The notes below the pieces were generated by a model. It made no database searches. It was not told where the DNA came from and saw only the letters and a list, made by a program, of their open reading frames with translations. Positions 1 through 7,400 of a DNA stretch of 10,001 nt are shown here, in pieces. Both the position numbers and the translations under genes were made by a program. The DNA is taken from the NCBI GenBank assembly GCA_958349075.1, contig CATWBR010000142.1, forward strand, positions 1-10,001, given 5' to 3'. This DNA is from an uncultured Clostridium sp. Its GTDB lineage: Bacteria > Bacillota > Clostridia > Lachnospirales > Lachnospiraceae. The stretch's first letter is position 1; each line of letters starts with the position of its first letter.

Positions 1-1386
1 CTGATTGATAAATATAATGTAAAGCTTTTTTATAATCCTGAGTACACTTCCAAAGGAACCCTTGCCACCGTCTATCAGGCCAGGGAGCTTTTCCGAGGCC
101 GGAATATGTACCTTCTTGTCTCCGACAACTGGATCCGTGATAACATGTTCCACACTTACGAGTGCGGCTCCTGGTATTCTGCCGTTTATATGGAGGGAAA
201 CACATCAGAATGGTGTCTCGGCTCCAACAAAAAAGGAAAGGTTACCTCCGTTGTCATCGGAGGACAGGACTCCTGGGTTATGTATGGGCCGGCTTTTATG
301 TCCAGGGACTTTTCCAATTCCTTTATTCCTCTGCTGGAGGCCGACTACAACCGGCCCGGGACCGAACAGTGTTACTGGGAACAGGTTTTACTGAACCATA
401 TTGATAAACTCGAATTTTACATGAACTGTCAGCCTGACGATCAGGTATACGAGTTTGAAAACCTGGAGGAGCTTCGTCTGTTTGATCCCAAATACAGAAA
501 CCATTCTGATAATGAAGCAATGCGCCTCGTCTCCCAGGTGTTCCAGGTAAAGGAATCTGCAATCAGCAATATCCGCTGTCTCAAATCCGGAATGACTAAT
601 AAATCATTCCTGTTTGAGGTTAATAATGAACATTATATCTGCCGCATTCCCGGTCCAGGCACCGAACTGCTCATTAACCGCAAAGAGGAGCAGGCCTCCT
701 ATCATGCTGTTGAACCTCTTGATATTACTGAACATATCATCTATTTTGACGGTGAAAACGGATATAAGATTGCGAAGTTTTATGAGGGGTCCAGAAATGC
801 GGATGCAAAAAACTGGGATGACATTGCCACCTGCATGGACGTCCTGCGCAAACTCCATCAATCAAACCTGAAGGTAGAGCATCATTTTAACCTCAGGGAA
901 CGGATTAACTTTTATGAGGCACTCTGCCATCACCACGAACTGCTGTTATTTGAAGATTATAATGAAGTCAGGGGCTGGATGAATACTCTGCTTGATCGTG
1001 TAGAGAAATTTGACCGGCCGTGCTGCCTCTCCCATATTGACTCAGTTGCCGATAATTTCCTCTTTCTTCCCGACGGTTCTGTCCGCCTGATCGACTGGGA
1101 GTATGCAGCCATGCACGATCCGCTGATTGATATTTCAATGTGCAGTATCTATTCCTATTACAATGAGGAAGAACTGGATCGTCTCCTGGCGCTCTATCTG
1201 CAGCGAATCCCTTCTCCGGAGGAAAGAATCGTCACTTACTCCTATGCAGCCCTTGGCGGCTTTCTCTGGTGTCTCTGGGCAGTCTTTAAAAGTCTGGAGG
1301 GTGAGGAATTCGGCGAATATACAATTGTCATGTACCACTATGCAAAGTTGTATTACAAGAGAATATCCAGGCTTTTCCCAGCCTAA
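1..1386 (+). CDS. LicC-LicA-like fusion: phosphocholine cytidylyltransferase plus choline kinase (5' partial)
   Basis: The frame is open from base 1, so the start lies outside the window; 461 residues are visible. Window residues 1 to about 160 resemble the C-terminal two thirds of a LicC-type nucleotidyltransferase (LVSDNW at 38-43, then NTSEWCLG near 64-71 and YWEQVLLNHI). Residues from about 165 to the end resemble LicA/choline kinase: SGMTNKSFLFEV is the nucleotide-loop region, RIPGPGTELLINR follows, and the catalytic block SHIDSVADNF (D347, N352) is followed by LIDWEYAAMHDP (metal-binding D365). In known lic systems choline is phosphorylated and then activated to CDP-choline, the donor for phosphocholine on surface polymers; the fusion would do both steps in the cytoplasm. 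The next gene, on the same strand, encodes a protein with choline-binding-type repeats, which fits this role. Native substrate is inferred: ethanolamine or another aminoalcohol is possible. No T-rich terminator hairpin follows the stop. Confidence 0.85.
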   Translation: MIDKYNVKLFYNPEYTSKGTLATVYQARELFRGRNMYLLVSDNWIRDNMFHTYECGSWYSAVYMEGNTSEWCLGSNKKGKVTSVVIGGQDSWVMYGPAFMSRDFSNSFIPLLEADYNRPGTEQCYWEQVLLNHIDKLEFYMNCQPDDQVYEFENLEELRLFDPKYRNHSDNEAMRLVSQVFQVKESAISNIRCLKSGMTNKSFLFEVNNEHYICRIPGPGTELLINRKEEQASYHAVEPLDITEHIIYFDGENGYKIAKFYEGSRNADAKNWDDIATCMDVLRKLHQSNLKVEHHFNLRERINFYEALCHHHELLLFEDYNEVRGWMNTLLDRVEKFDRPCCLSHIDSVADNFLFLPDGSVRLIDWEYAAMHDPLIDISMCSIYSYYNEEELDRLLALYLQRIPSPEERIVTYSYAALGGFLWCLWAVFKSLEGEEFGEYTIVMYHYAKLYYKRISRLFPA

Positions 1387-1441
1387 AACAGCATTTTTCT
1401 CCAATTGTAATAAATTATTTATAAACTCATTAGGCAAATAT

Positions 1442-1472
1442 GGTATAATGTCCATAATGTGGACATTATACC
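1442..1472. promoter_or_regulatory. Perfect 12-bp inverted repeat containing TATAAT (operator candidate)
   Basis: Left arm GGTATAATGTCC (1442-1453) and right arm GGACATTATACC (1461-1472) are exact reverse complements, with the 7-base centre ATAATGT. Each arm contains TATAAT in its own reading direction (1444-1449 on plus, 1464-1469 on minus). ATAATGT occurs twice, 9 bases apart, once in the left arm and once as the loop. There is no T tract on either side, so it does not look like an intrinsic terminator. No convincing -35 box sits 16-18 bases upstream on the plus strand. A dimeric repressor site over a weak promoter is my inference. Confidence 0.6.
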
Positions 1473-1524
1473 TGCGCATACCGCTTTTGCATCCACCGCA
1501 GAAATTCGGGCGCTAAATTCCGTT

Positions 1525-1542
1525 TTACCAAAATTACCAAAA
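1525..1542 (+). repeat. Tandem direct repeat TTACCAAAA x2
   Basis: The 9-mer TTACCAAAA occurs at 1525-1533 and again immediately at 1534-1542, about 55 bases upstream of the -10 candidate of the lysozyme gene. Head-to-tail repeats at about one helical turn upstream of a promoter are typical of response-regulator sites, but 9-bp spacing is slightly short for that, and I recognise no specific regulator. It may be chance in an A-rich stretch. Confidence 0.4.
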
Positions 1543-1574
1543 CCGGGTTAAATCATACAGGAACGCCAGATCGG

Positions 1575-1602
1575 TTTTTCCGAATCCGGCAGAGGTTATA
1601 AT
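1575..1602 (+). promoter_or_regulatory. Candidate promoter of the GH25 lysozyme gene
   Basis: A consensus -10 box TATAAT lies at 1597-1602. The best -35 candidate is the poor TTTTTC at 1575-1580 (16-bp spacer), so an activator or an extra site may be needed. Transcription would start near 1609 and give a leader of about 70 bases ending in the strong ribosome site at 1664-1674. The start would fall at the edge of the dyad at 1610-1626. Confidence 0.5.
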
Positions 1603-1609
1603 AAATGCA

Positions 1610-1626
1610 GCAGATACAGTATCTGC
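1610..1626. promoter_or_regulatory. 17-bp dyad GCAGATAC-A-GTATCTGC just after the predicted start
   Basis: GCAGATAC (1610-1617) and GTATCTGC (1619-1626) are perfect reverse complements around one central A. A one-base centre cannot close an RNA hairpin well, so a protein-binding dyad is the more natural reading. The right half also pairs with a second upstream arm: CCGGCAGA at 1586-1593 against TCTGCCGG at 1622-1629, so the two symmetries overlap and exclude each other. Its position would suit a repressor that blocks early elongation of the lysozyme gene. Confidence 0.45.
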
Positions 1627-1678
1627 CGGGAGCCTTTCCCGCAGATTACCGTATGTTTTACACAGGAGGAGGAGTATT

Positions 1679-3874
1679 ATGATACACAAGAAACGTATCC
1701 GGGCGCTGGGGCTTGCCTGTCTGATCGGGCTGATGAGTCTGGCTCCGGCATCAGAAAGTCTGGCCGCCGTTTCCTGGACTAAAAATAATGGCGTATATGT
1801 CGGCAGCGACGAAACTTCCATTGCAGGAGTCGTGGCCAGAGGTATCGACGTTTCACACTGGAAACAGGCCATTGACTGGACTGCGGTTGCAAATGACGAC
1901 ATTCAGTTTGTTATGCTCGGAACACGGTATGACAATGCTGTGGACCCATTTTTTAAGACAAATGCAGATGCCGCAGCGGCGGCGGGCCTTAAGGTTGGGG
2001 CATATATTTATTCCTATGCCACCACTACCGATATGGCGGTTGAGGAGGCTGATTTTGTCCTTAATCTGATTAAGGATTATCCAATTTCCTACCCAGTCGT
2101 ATTTGATGTGGAAGCTTCGGTTATGAGCACGCTTACACCGTCCCAGCTCAGCGATATTATCAACGCGTTCTGCAAAAAGGTAAAGGATGCTGGCTATTAT
2201 CCGATGCTCTATGCCAATGACTACTGGCTTACCAATAAGATTGATATGAGCAAAGTCCCATACGACGTATGGGTTGCCCGCTATGAAACTAAGCATACAT
2301 ATAACAAGGCCTCTATGTGGCAGGCCACAAACCAGGGCACCATAGCCGGTATCTCCGGTGATGTGGACATCAATTTTGCTTACAAAGATTTTTCCACCTT
2401 AATCCCTGCCAAACAGTGGCGCCAAATCAACAACAACTGGTATTACTATTCCGATTATAAGAAACAGACAGGATGGATCAATGACGGCAACGGCTGGTAC
2501 TATATGAAGGAAGACGGCACACAGCACAAGGGTTGGCTCCATATTGACGACAAATATTTTTACCTGAATGATAATACCGGTAAGATGATAACAGGATGGC
2601 GCAAGGATGCCTCCACCTCCAAATGGTATTATTTTAAATCGGATGGAGCGATGGCCACAGGCTGGATACAGGACAATAATAAGTGGTTCTATCTGAATAA
2701 TGATGGAACGATGGTAACCGAATGGCTGAAAGTGGGTAATGACACCTACTATTACCTCAAGAGTGATGGTTCCATGGCCAAGGGCTGGTACCAGATTGAC
2801 AATGCATGGTACTATTTTAATCCTACCGGCGAACTGCTCCGGGGATGGACCGATATCGAAGGAGCCCGTTATCTTCTTGCAAATGACGGTAAGATGTACA
2901 CAGGATGGCAGCAGATTGACAATAACTGGTATTATTTCGGAACCGACGGCAAACTGCGCACCGGATGGCAGAAAGTGGACAATGCCTGGTACTATCTGGA
3001 CAGCAGCGGACGGATGTTGTCGGGCTGGCAGCAGATTGACGGTGAATACTACTATCTGCATGAAGGAAAGATGCTGAGCGGCTGGCTGAGCGACAGCAAC
3101 GGCAGCAAATATTACATGAGCACCAACTCCGGACGAATGACAAGAGGATGGAGAAAAATAGATGGTTCCTGGTTCTATTTTAATCAGAACGGCCATATGC
3201 AGACGGGATGGATTAACCTCTCCGGCAAATACTATTATCTTGATCCGGAAACGGGTAAAATGACAGAAAATGTTTCTCGTGTGATTGACAACGTAAATTA
3301 TACCTTTGATCAAAATGGTGTATGTCAAAATGAAACAAACAATATGAGCGGACTCGCCGACAGTTCGTTTAACCTGGATGACTTGAAAAATTCTTCAGGT
3401 TCTCAGAATTCCAACCAGACGAACAATTCCACCCAGTCGCCGGGAGGAACTGCCGGGAATAATAGTTCACCATCGGGCAGTTCAGGAAACAACGGTTCAC
3501 CGGCCGGTTCCTCCGGAAGCACCTCCGGAGGGCCGACGGGCAATGTGACGAATGCCGGTTCTTCTTCCGGAAATAACAGCAATGTAGTTGCTCCGGGCAG
3601 CTCTTCCGGCTCCGGCAGTAACAGCGGCAGCTCTTTTGCGCCGGGTGGTTCTTCCAGTACAGGTGGTTCCTCCGCTCCGGGCGGCTCTTCCAGTACAGGT
3701 GGTTCCTCCGCTCCGGGCGGCTCTTCCAGTACAGGGGGTTCCTCCGCACCGGGCGGCTCCTCATCCGGAAGTAACAGCTCAACGCCTCCCGGCAGTTCGG
3801 GTTCCTCCGGTTCGTCAGGATCCGGCAGCAGCGGCGGACTCCGTCCAGGACTGACCACCGGCCCCGGACGATAA
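1679..3874 (+). CDS. Secreted GH25 muramidase with cell-wall-binding repeats and Ser/Gly/Pro-rich tail
   Basis: The 731-residue product should cleave the MurNAc-GlcNAc bond of peptidoglycan outside the cell. Residues 1-30 form a signal peptide (KKR, hydrophobic core, likely cut near SLAA). The GH25 domain spans about 53-240: GIDVSHW at 55-61, the catalytic pair in FDVE (D143 and E145), MWQATNQG, and GDVDIN (D230). About 15 aromatic repeats of the GW-x(4-6)-WYY-G type fill residues 247-551 and resemble choline-binding/CW_binding_1 repeats. Residues about 572-731 are almost only Ser, Gly, Asn, Pro, Thr and Ala, with no sortase motif or membrane anchor, so attachment must come from the repeats. 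The start is secure: AGGAGGAGGAG at 1664-1674 is 4 bases before ATG. The gene stands alone behind the LicC-LicA-like gene. Cell-division autolysin or matrix protein are possible roles; many clostridia carry such repeats without proven choline binding. Confidence 0.93.
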   Translation: MIHKKRIRALGLACLIGLMSLAPASESLAAVSWTKNNGVYVGSDETSIAGVVARGIDVSHWKQAIDWTAVANDDIQFVMLGTRYDNAVDPFFKTNADAAAAAGLKVGAYIYSYATTTDMAVEEADFVLNLIKDYPISYPVVFDVEASVMSTLTPSQLSDIINAFCKKVKDAGYYPMLYANDYWLTNKIDMSKVPYDVWVARYETKHTYNKASMWQATNQGTIAGISGDVDINFAYKDFSTLIPAKQWRQINNNWYYYSDYKKQTGWINDGNGWYYMKEDGTQHKGWLHIDDKYFYLNDNTGKMITGWRKDASTSKWYYFKSDGAMATGWIQDNNKWFYLNNDGTMVTEWLKVGNDTYYYLKSDGSMAKGWYQIDNAWYYFNPTGELLRGWTDIEGARYLLANDGKMYTGWQQIDNNWYYFGTDGKLRTGWQKVDNAWYYLDSSGRMLSGWQQIDGEYYYLHEGKMLSGWLSDSNGSKYYMSTNSGRMTRGWRKIDGSWFYFNQNGHMQTGWINLSGKYYYLDPETGKMTENVSRVIDNVNYTFDQNGVCQNETNNMSGLADSSFNLDDLKNSSGSQNSNQTNNSTQSPGGTAGNNSSPSGSSGNNGSPAGSSGSTSGGPTGNVTNAGSSSGNNSNVVAPGSSSGSGSNSGSSFAPGGSSSTGGSSAPGGSSSTGGSSAPGGSSSTGGSSAPGGSSSGSNSSTPPGSSGSSGSSGSGSSGGLRPGLTTGPGR
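2417..3331 (+). repeat. Array of about 15 choline-binding-type repeats (coding)
   Basis: Units of 19-22 residues begin with GW (one has EW, the last begins NV and is degenerate), contain an aromatic cluster such as WYY, YYY or WFY, and end in a G-x-hydrophobic turn (GKMIT, GTMVT, GKLRT). At DNA level the units near 2786, 2905 and 3027 share the stretch CAGATTGACAAT or a close form, so intragenic recombination could change copy number. Known choline sites form between neighbouring units through Trp and Tyr; here most units keep those aromatics, while units near 2845 (ARYLLA) and the last one do not. Confidence 0.85.
3638..3769 (+). repeat. 36-bp tandem repeats encoding APGGSSSTGGSS
   Basis: Three full 36-bp units (3638-3673, 3674-3709, 3710-3745) and a partial fourth (3746-3769, APGGSSSG) differ at only a few silent positions. 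They sit in the Ser/Gly/Pro tail of the lysozyme. Because the unit is a multiple of three, gain or loss of copies keeps the frame. The near identity at DNA level points to recent expansion. Confidence 0.9.
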
Positions 3875-3940
3875 CATGCATTTTCTTCAGACAGCTACTC
3901 CGTATAATGGTAAAACAATATAGCTGCAAAACAATATAAC

Positions 3941-3995
3941 AAAAAAACAGGGACCGTTTCAGTGATACATCACCGGAAACAGTCCCTGTTTTTTT
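3941..3995. terminator. Bidirectional intrinsic terminator between lysozyme and glnN
   Basis: CAGGGAC (3948-3954) pairs with GTCCCTG (3982-3988), then after a C/A mismatch GTTTC (3956-3960) pairs with GAAAC (3976-3980), and inside this GTGAT pairs with ATCAC. A run of seven A precedes the stem and seven T follow it, so either strand gives a stable hairpin with a U tract. It lies 66 bases after the plus-strand lysozyme stop and about 145 bases after the minus-strand glnN stop, so one element serves two convergent genes. The remaining DNA up to 4139 holds only short weak dyads. Confidence 0.93.
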
Positions 3996-4139
3996 GTTGA
4001 AGGCGGCAGTCTGCCCGAGGAGCCTGCGGGTTATCGCCATACTATATTCCCTAATACTCCCCAGGAAGTCTCATATAGACATATTAACCGCATATGCCGC
4101 CGATACTCTTATCCCCTATCACTCCTGCCTTTTTGCAGC

Positions 4140-6257
4140 CTATACCTCAAATATCAAATCCCCATAACTCGGGAAAGGCCAGAGTTCTTTATCCACGATC
4201 ATCTCCAGTTTGTCTGCCGGTATTCTGAGTGCCTTCATTGCTACGGTCACGTTCTCCAGGCAGTAATAGGCCCGCTCTTTACTGTTCGGAATCTCCATTG
4301 CCGCCTTTGCCTCATTCTCAAGGGCGGAAAGCGCTACCTTCATCTCCGACAAAAGATCCGATGTCTCTAAAATCAGCTCTTTCTGAACACTGACATCTGC
4401 TTCCGGGCAGGCATCCCTGACGGCGGAAAGTGATTTTGCAAGCTGCGTCGTATATTCTACGACGGCAGGGATAATCTGCTTTCCGGCCATATCGATCATG
4501 GTTTTTGCCTCTATATTAATTGTCTTTGCATAAGACTCATACTCTATCTCGGCTCTGGATTCCAGTTCCGCCTTCGTATAAACGCTGAAATGTTCAAACA
4601 GTTCGACCGCCTTATCAGTAATTAAAGCCGAAACAGAATCAATACCCACTCTCAGATTTGGGAGTCCCCTGCTCTCAGCTTCCTGAACCCACTCCTCGGA
4701 GTACCCGTTTCCGCTGAAAATAATCCTTCTGTGCTCCGCGAACAGGCCTTTAATCATATCATGGACAGCCATGTCAAAATCTTCCGCTTTTTCCAGTTGA
4801 TCCGCAGCCTCCTTAAATGCCTCCGCCACAATCGTGTTTAAAACGACATTCGGTGAAGAGACGGAATCTGAGGAACCTACCATACGGAACTCGAACTTAT
4901 TGCCCGTAAAGGCAAATGGTGAAGTCCTGTTACGGTCCGTGGCGTCCTTGGCAAAATCCGGAAGCGTTGCAACTCCTGTTTTCAACACTCCGCCCTGCTT
5001 GGAATGTGCCGCAGATCCGGTACTGCAGAGCTGATCAATTACATCCTCCAACTGCTCACCCAGGAAAATAGAAATGATTGCAGGCGGAGCTTCCGCCGCT
5101 CCCAGACGCTGATCATTGCCCGGCACCGCCGTAGATTCTCTCAGCAGATCGGCATGGACATCCACCGCTTTCATGATGCAGGCCAGTACCAGAAGGAACT
5201 GGATATTCTCATGTGGTGTCTCACCCGGATTCATCATGTTAATTCCGTCATCGGTAGCCAGAGACCAGTTATTATGTTTACCGGAACCGTTGATTCCTGC
5301 AAACGGTTTTTCGTGAAGGAGACAGGTAAGGCCGTGATGGCCGGCAATCCTCTTTAATGCCTCCATCATCATCTGGTTATGATCAACTGCAACATTCACC
5401 TGCGTATAAACAGGAGCCAGTTCATGCTGGGCCGGTGCCGCCTCATTGTGCTGTGTCTTGGCGCAGACGCCGAGACGCCACATTTCCTCATTCACTTCTT
5501 TCATAAAAGCGCCAACACGCGGACGGATGCTTCCGAAATAATGGTCGTCCATCTCCTGCCCTTTCGGGGGCATAGCGCCAAACAGAGTCCTGTTTGCATA
5601 AATCAAATCTTTCCTCTGTAAATATTTCTCTTTATCAATCAGGAAATACTCCTGCTCCGGTCCGACATACGGAATGACGCGTTTCGAAGTGGTATTCCCA
5701 AACAGGCGGATGATCCGCAGGGACTGTTCGTTGATCGCCTGCATGGAACGCAGAAGAGGCGTCTTCTTGTCAAGAGCTTCGCCCCTGTAAGAACAGAAAG
5801 CCGTCGGTATGTAGAGAGTCACGCCCCAGGTGTCCTCCCGTAAAAAGGCAGGGGAAGTGCAGTCCCAGGTAGTATATCCTCTGGCCTCAAAGGTGGAACG
5901 GAGGCCTCCCGATGGGAAAGAAGAAGCATCCGGTTCTCCCTTGATCAATTCCTTACCGGAAAATTCCATAATCACGCGGCCGGCTGCATCCGGAACTGAA
6001 ATAAAGGCATCGTGTTTCTCGGCCGTCACTCCTGTCAGCGGCTGGAACCAGTGGGAATAGTGGGTGGCTCCTCTCTCAATCGCCCAGTCCTTCATTGCAT
6101 GGGCTACCACATCCGCAATGGACGGATCCAGTTCTGTTCCGTTCTCTATGGTCTGCTTCAGTTTTTTATAAACGCTTTTCGGAAGGCGCTCTTTCATTGC
6201 AGTATCGTTGAAAACATTCTTTCCGAAAATTTCAGACACATTAATTAAGTCACTCAT
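4140..6257 (-). CDS. glnN: Glutamine synthetase type III (GSIII)
   Basis: The 705-residue product matches the usual GSIII length of about 700, far longer than type I. It makes glutamine from glutamate, ammonia and ATP in the cytoplasm, as a large oligomer in known members. Family blocks appear in order: [12 protein letters not shown] (65-76), [19 protein letters not shown] near 114-132, [10 protein letters not shown] (199-208, metal-binding Glu), [13 protein letters not shown] (270-282), [11 protein letters not shown] (321-331, His328), and [16 protein letters not shown] (443-458, substrate Arg and metal Glu). The start ATG at 6257 follows AAGGGAG (6264-6270). The gene is isolated: fba upstream ends in its own terminator, and the downstream convergent lysozyme gene shares a terminator with it. 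I see no good promoter, but a terminator-like hairpin lies in the leader, pointing to attenuation. No adenylylation or PII gene is nearby. Confidence 0.97.
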   Translation of the reverse strand: MSDLINVSEIFGKNVFNDTAMKERLPKSVYKKLKQTIENGTELDPSIADVVAHAMKDWAIERGATHYSHWFQPLTGVTAEKHDAFISVPDAAGRVIMEFSGKELIKGEPDASSFPSGGLRSTFEARGYTTWDCTSPAFLREDTWGVTLYIPTAFCSYRGEALDKKTPLLRSMQAINEQSLRIIRLFGNTTSKRVIPYVGPEQEYFLIDKEKYLQRKDLIYANRTLFGAMPPKGQEMDDHYFGSIRPRVGAFMKEVNEEMWRLGVCAKTQHNEAAPAQHELAPVYTQVNVAVDHNQMMMEALKRIAGHHGLTCLLHEKPFAGINGSGKHNNWSLATDDGINMMNPGETPHENIQFLLVLACIMKAVDVHADLLRESTAVPGNDQRLGAAEAPPAIISIFLGEQLEDVIDQLCSTGSAAHSKQGGVLKTGVATLPDFAKDATDRNRTSPFAFTGNKFEFRMVGSSDSVSSPNVVLNTIVAEAFKEAADQLEKAEDFDMAVHDMIKGLFAEHRRIIFSGNGYSEEWVQEAESRGLPNLRVGIDSVSALITDKAVELFEHFSVYTKAELESRAEIEYESYAKTINIEAKTMIDMAGKQIIPAVVEYTTQLAKSLSAVRDACPEADVSVQKELILETSDLLSEMKVALSALENEAKAAMEIPNSKERAYYCLENVTVAMKALRIPADKLEMIVDKELWPFPSYGDLIFEV

Positions 6258-6279
6258 TGTTTTCTCCCTTACTATGACG

Positions 6280-6342
6280 AAAAAAGTACAATCCGCAAAA
6301 ATCTCCCGTGGCGCAGCTTCCGGGACTTTTATCCTGCGGATT
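6280..6342 (-). promoter_or_regulatory. Terminator-like leader hairpin before glnN (attenuator candidate)
   Basis: On the minus strand AATCCGCA (6342-6335) pairs with TGCGGATT (6297-6290). Inside, AAAA and TCCCG pair with CGGGA and TTTT around a 12-base loop. After a 4-base gap (GTAC) comes a run of six T (6285-6280), and the glnN ribosome site starts 9 bases later. No promoter fits between this hairpin and the ribosome site, so any glnN transcript must pass through it. That makes it either a regulated attenuator or a leaky second terminator of fba. The family of regulator, if any, is unknown; I did not find paired hexaloops of the ANTAR-target kind. Confidence 0.55.
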
Positions 6343-6356
6343 TCTCATCAATATCT

Positions 6357-6426
6357 AAAAACAGAGCCGGCCTGTAAGTAATATTCTTTCGAAATGCCGA
6401 AACTTTATTACCTGCAGGCCGGCTCT
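6357..6426 (-). terminator. Intrinsic terminator of fba
   Basis: On the minus strand a 20-bp stem (6426-6407 with 6382-6363) has AGAGCCGGCCTG paired exactly with CAGGCCGGCTCT, then one G-U pair and one mismatch, closing on a 24-base loop that itself can fold (TTTCG with CGAAA). Five T follow directly at 6361-6357. It lies 70 bases after the fba stop. The plus strand has no T tract behind it, so it works in one direction. Confidence 0.9.
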
Positions 6427-6495
6427 AAACGATGACAAACAAGTCCCAAAACTCACTTGTCACCGCCATCGGTTAAACTCCGTATTAAATTACAA

Positions 6496-7359
6496 TCAGG
6501 CTTTGCCGACAGAACCGAACAGTTCCATCTTAGTCTTAACTGTTTCCTTGATTGCTGCTGTACCGGGAGCAAGAAGTTTACGGGGATCAAAGCCCTTTCC
6601 TTCCAAATCCTTGCCTGCTTCGATGTATTTACGGGTTGCATCCGCAAAAGCAAGCTGGCACTCTGTGTTAACATTAATCTTAGCTACGCCAAGGGAAATT
6701 GCTCTCTTAATCATATCTTCCGGAATACCGGTACCGCCGTGGAGAACTAACGGCATTTCACCTGTCTTATTCTTTACGGCTTCCAGGGTCTCAAAGCTGA
6801 GTCCCGGCCAGTTTGCCGGATATTTGCCGTGGATATTGCCGATTCCTGCCGCCAGCATATCTACGCCAAGATCTGCAATTGCTTTACATTCGTCGGGATC
6901 TGCGCACTCGCCCATTCCAACAACGCCGTCTTCTTCACCACCAATGGAACCAACCTCTGCCTCAAGTGATAAACCTTTCTCAGCACAGATACGAACGAGT
7001 TCTTTTGTCTTCTCAACGTTCTCGTCGATTGGATAATGAGAGCCGTCAAACATGATGGAGGAAAAACCGGCCTCGATACATTTCATGCAGCCGTCATAAG
7101 TACCATGGTCTAAGTGGATTGCTACCGGAACTGTAATCTTAAGTTCATCGATCATTGCCTTTACCATATCAGCAACAGTCTTAAATCCGGCCATATATTT
7201 GCCGGCTCCCTCAGATACGCCCAGGATAACCGGTGAATTCAGTTCCTGTGCGGTCTGTAATACTGCCTTTGTCCATTCCAGGTTGTTGATGTTAAACTGC
7301 CCAACTGCGTACTTGCCTTCTTTCGCCTTCTGAAGCATGTCCTTTGCATTTACTAACAT
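6496..7359 (-). CDS. fba: Class II fructose-1,6-bisphosphate aldolase
   Basis: The 287-residue enzyme interconverts fructose-1,6-bisphosphate with glyceraldehyde-3-phosphate and dihydroxyacetone phosphate in glycolysis. It is zinc dependent: HLDHGTYD at 82-89 gives catalytic Asp84 and zinc ligand His85, DGSHYP at 105-110 and EAEVGSIGG at 133-141 follow, GNIHGKYP carries zinc ligand His177, and LHGGTGIP carries His207; NVNT at 229-232 fits the phosphate and substrate loop. The length is normal for bacterial class IIB aldolases. The start is firm, with AAGGAGGTT at 7366-7374 six bases upstream. It has its own promoter in the gap to thrC and its own terminator. A tagatose-bisphosphate aldolase is the main alternative, but no sugar-utilisation genes are near, which favours the glycolytic role. 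Confidence 0.96.
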   Translation of the reverse strand: MLVNAKDMLQKAKEGKYAVGQFNINNLEWTKAVLQTAQELNSPVILGVSEGAGKYMAGFKTVADMVKAMIDELKITVPVAIHLDHGTYDGCMKCIEAGFSSIMFDGSHYPIDENVEKTKELVRICAEKGLSLEAEVGSIGGEEDGVVGMGECADPDECKAIADLGVDMLAAGIGNIHGKYPANWPGLSFETLEAVKNKTGEMPLVLHGGTGIPEDMIKRAISLGVAKINVNTECQLAFADATRKYIEAGKDLEGKGFDPRKLLAPGTAAIKETVKTKMELFGSVGKA

Positions 7360-7400
7360 ATTACGAACCTCCTTGTCGCTTTTCTCACTTACATTCTCTT

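Noticed and set aside
1442..1472. Palindrome read as terminator of the LicC-LicA-like gene
   Set aside because: No T tract follows on the plus strand and the stem is A/T rich; an operator or promoter role fits better.
1127..1516. Frame running out of the choline kinase region into the gap
   Set aside because: It is a shifted frame over conserved kinase sequence; the true frame ends at 1386.
1709..1726. Possible lipoprotein signal at Cys14 of the lysozyme
   Set aside because: The residues before the Cys (GLA) do not form a proper lipobox and the hydrophobic core continues past it; an ordinary signal peptide fits.
2399..3328. Long minus-strand reading frame opposite the lysozyme repeats
   Set aside because: It mirrors the repetitive aromatic coding array, has no ribosome site or family resemblance, and the plus frame is a clear GH25 protein.
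3638..3769. Tandem repeats as a CRISPR array
   Set aside because: The units are contiguous without unique spacers and encode an in-frame protein repeat.
3403..3858. Minus-strand frame rich in Pro and Glu (EEPPGAEEPP repeats)
   Set aside because: It is the reverse complement of the Ser/Gly/Pro tail; the repeats come from the coding tandem repeat and no start signal is present.
6301..6325. TGGCGC-like sigma-54 site near glnN
   Set aside because: It lies on the wrong strand and lacks the second half TTGCA at proper spacing.
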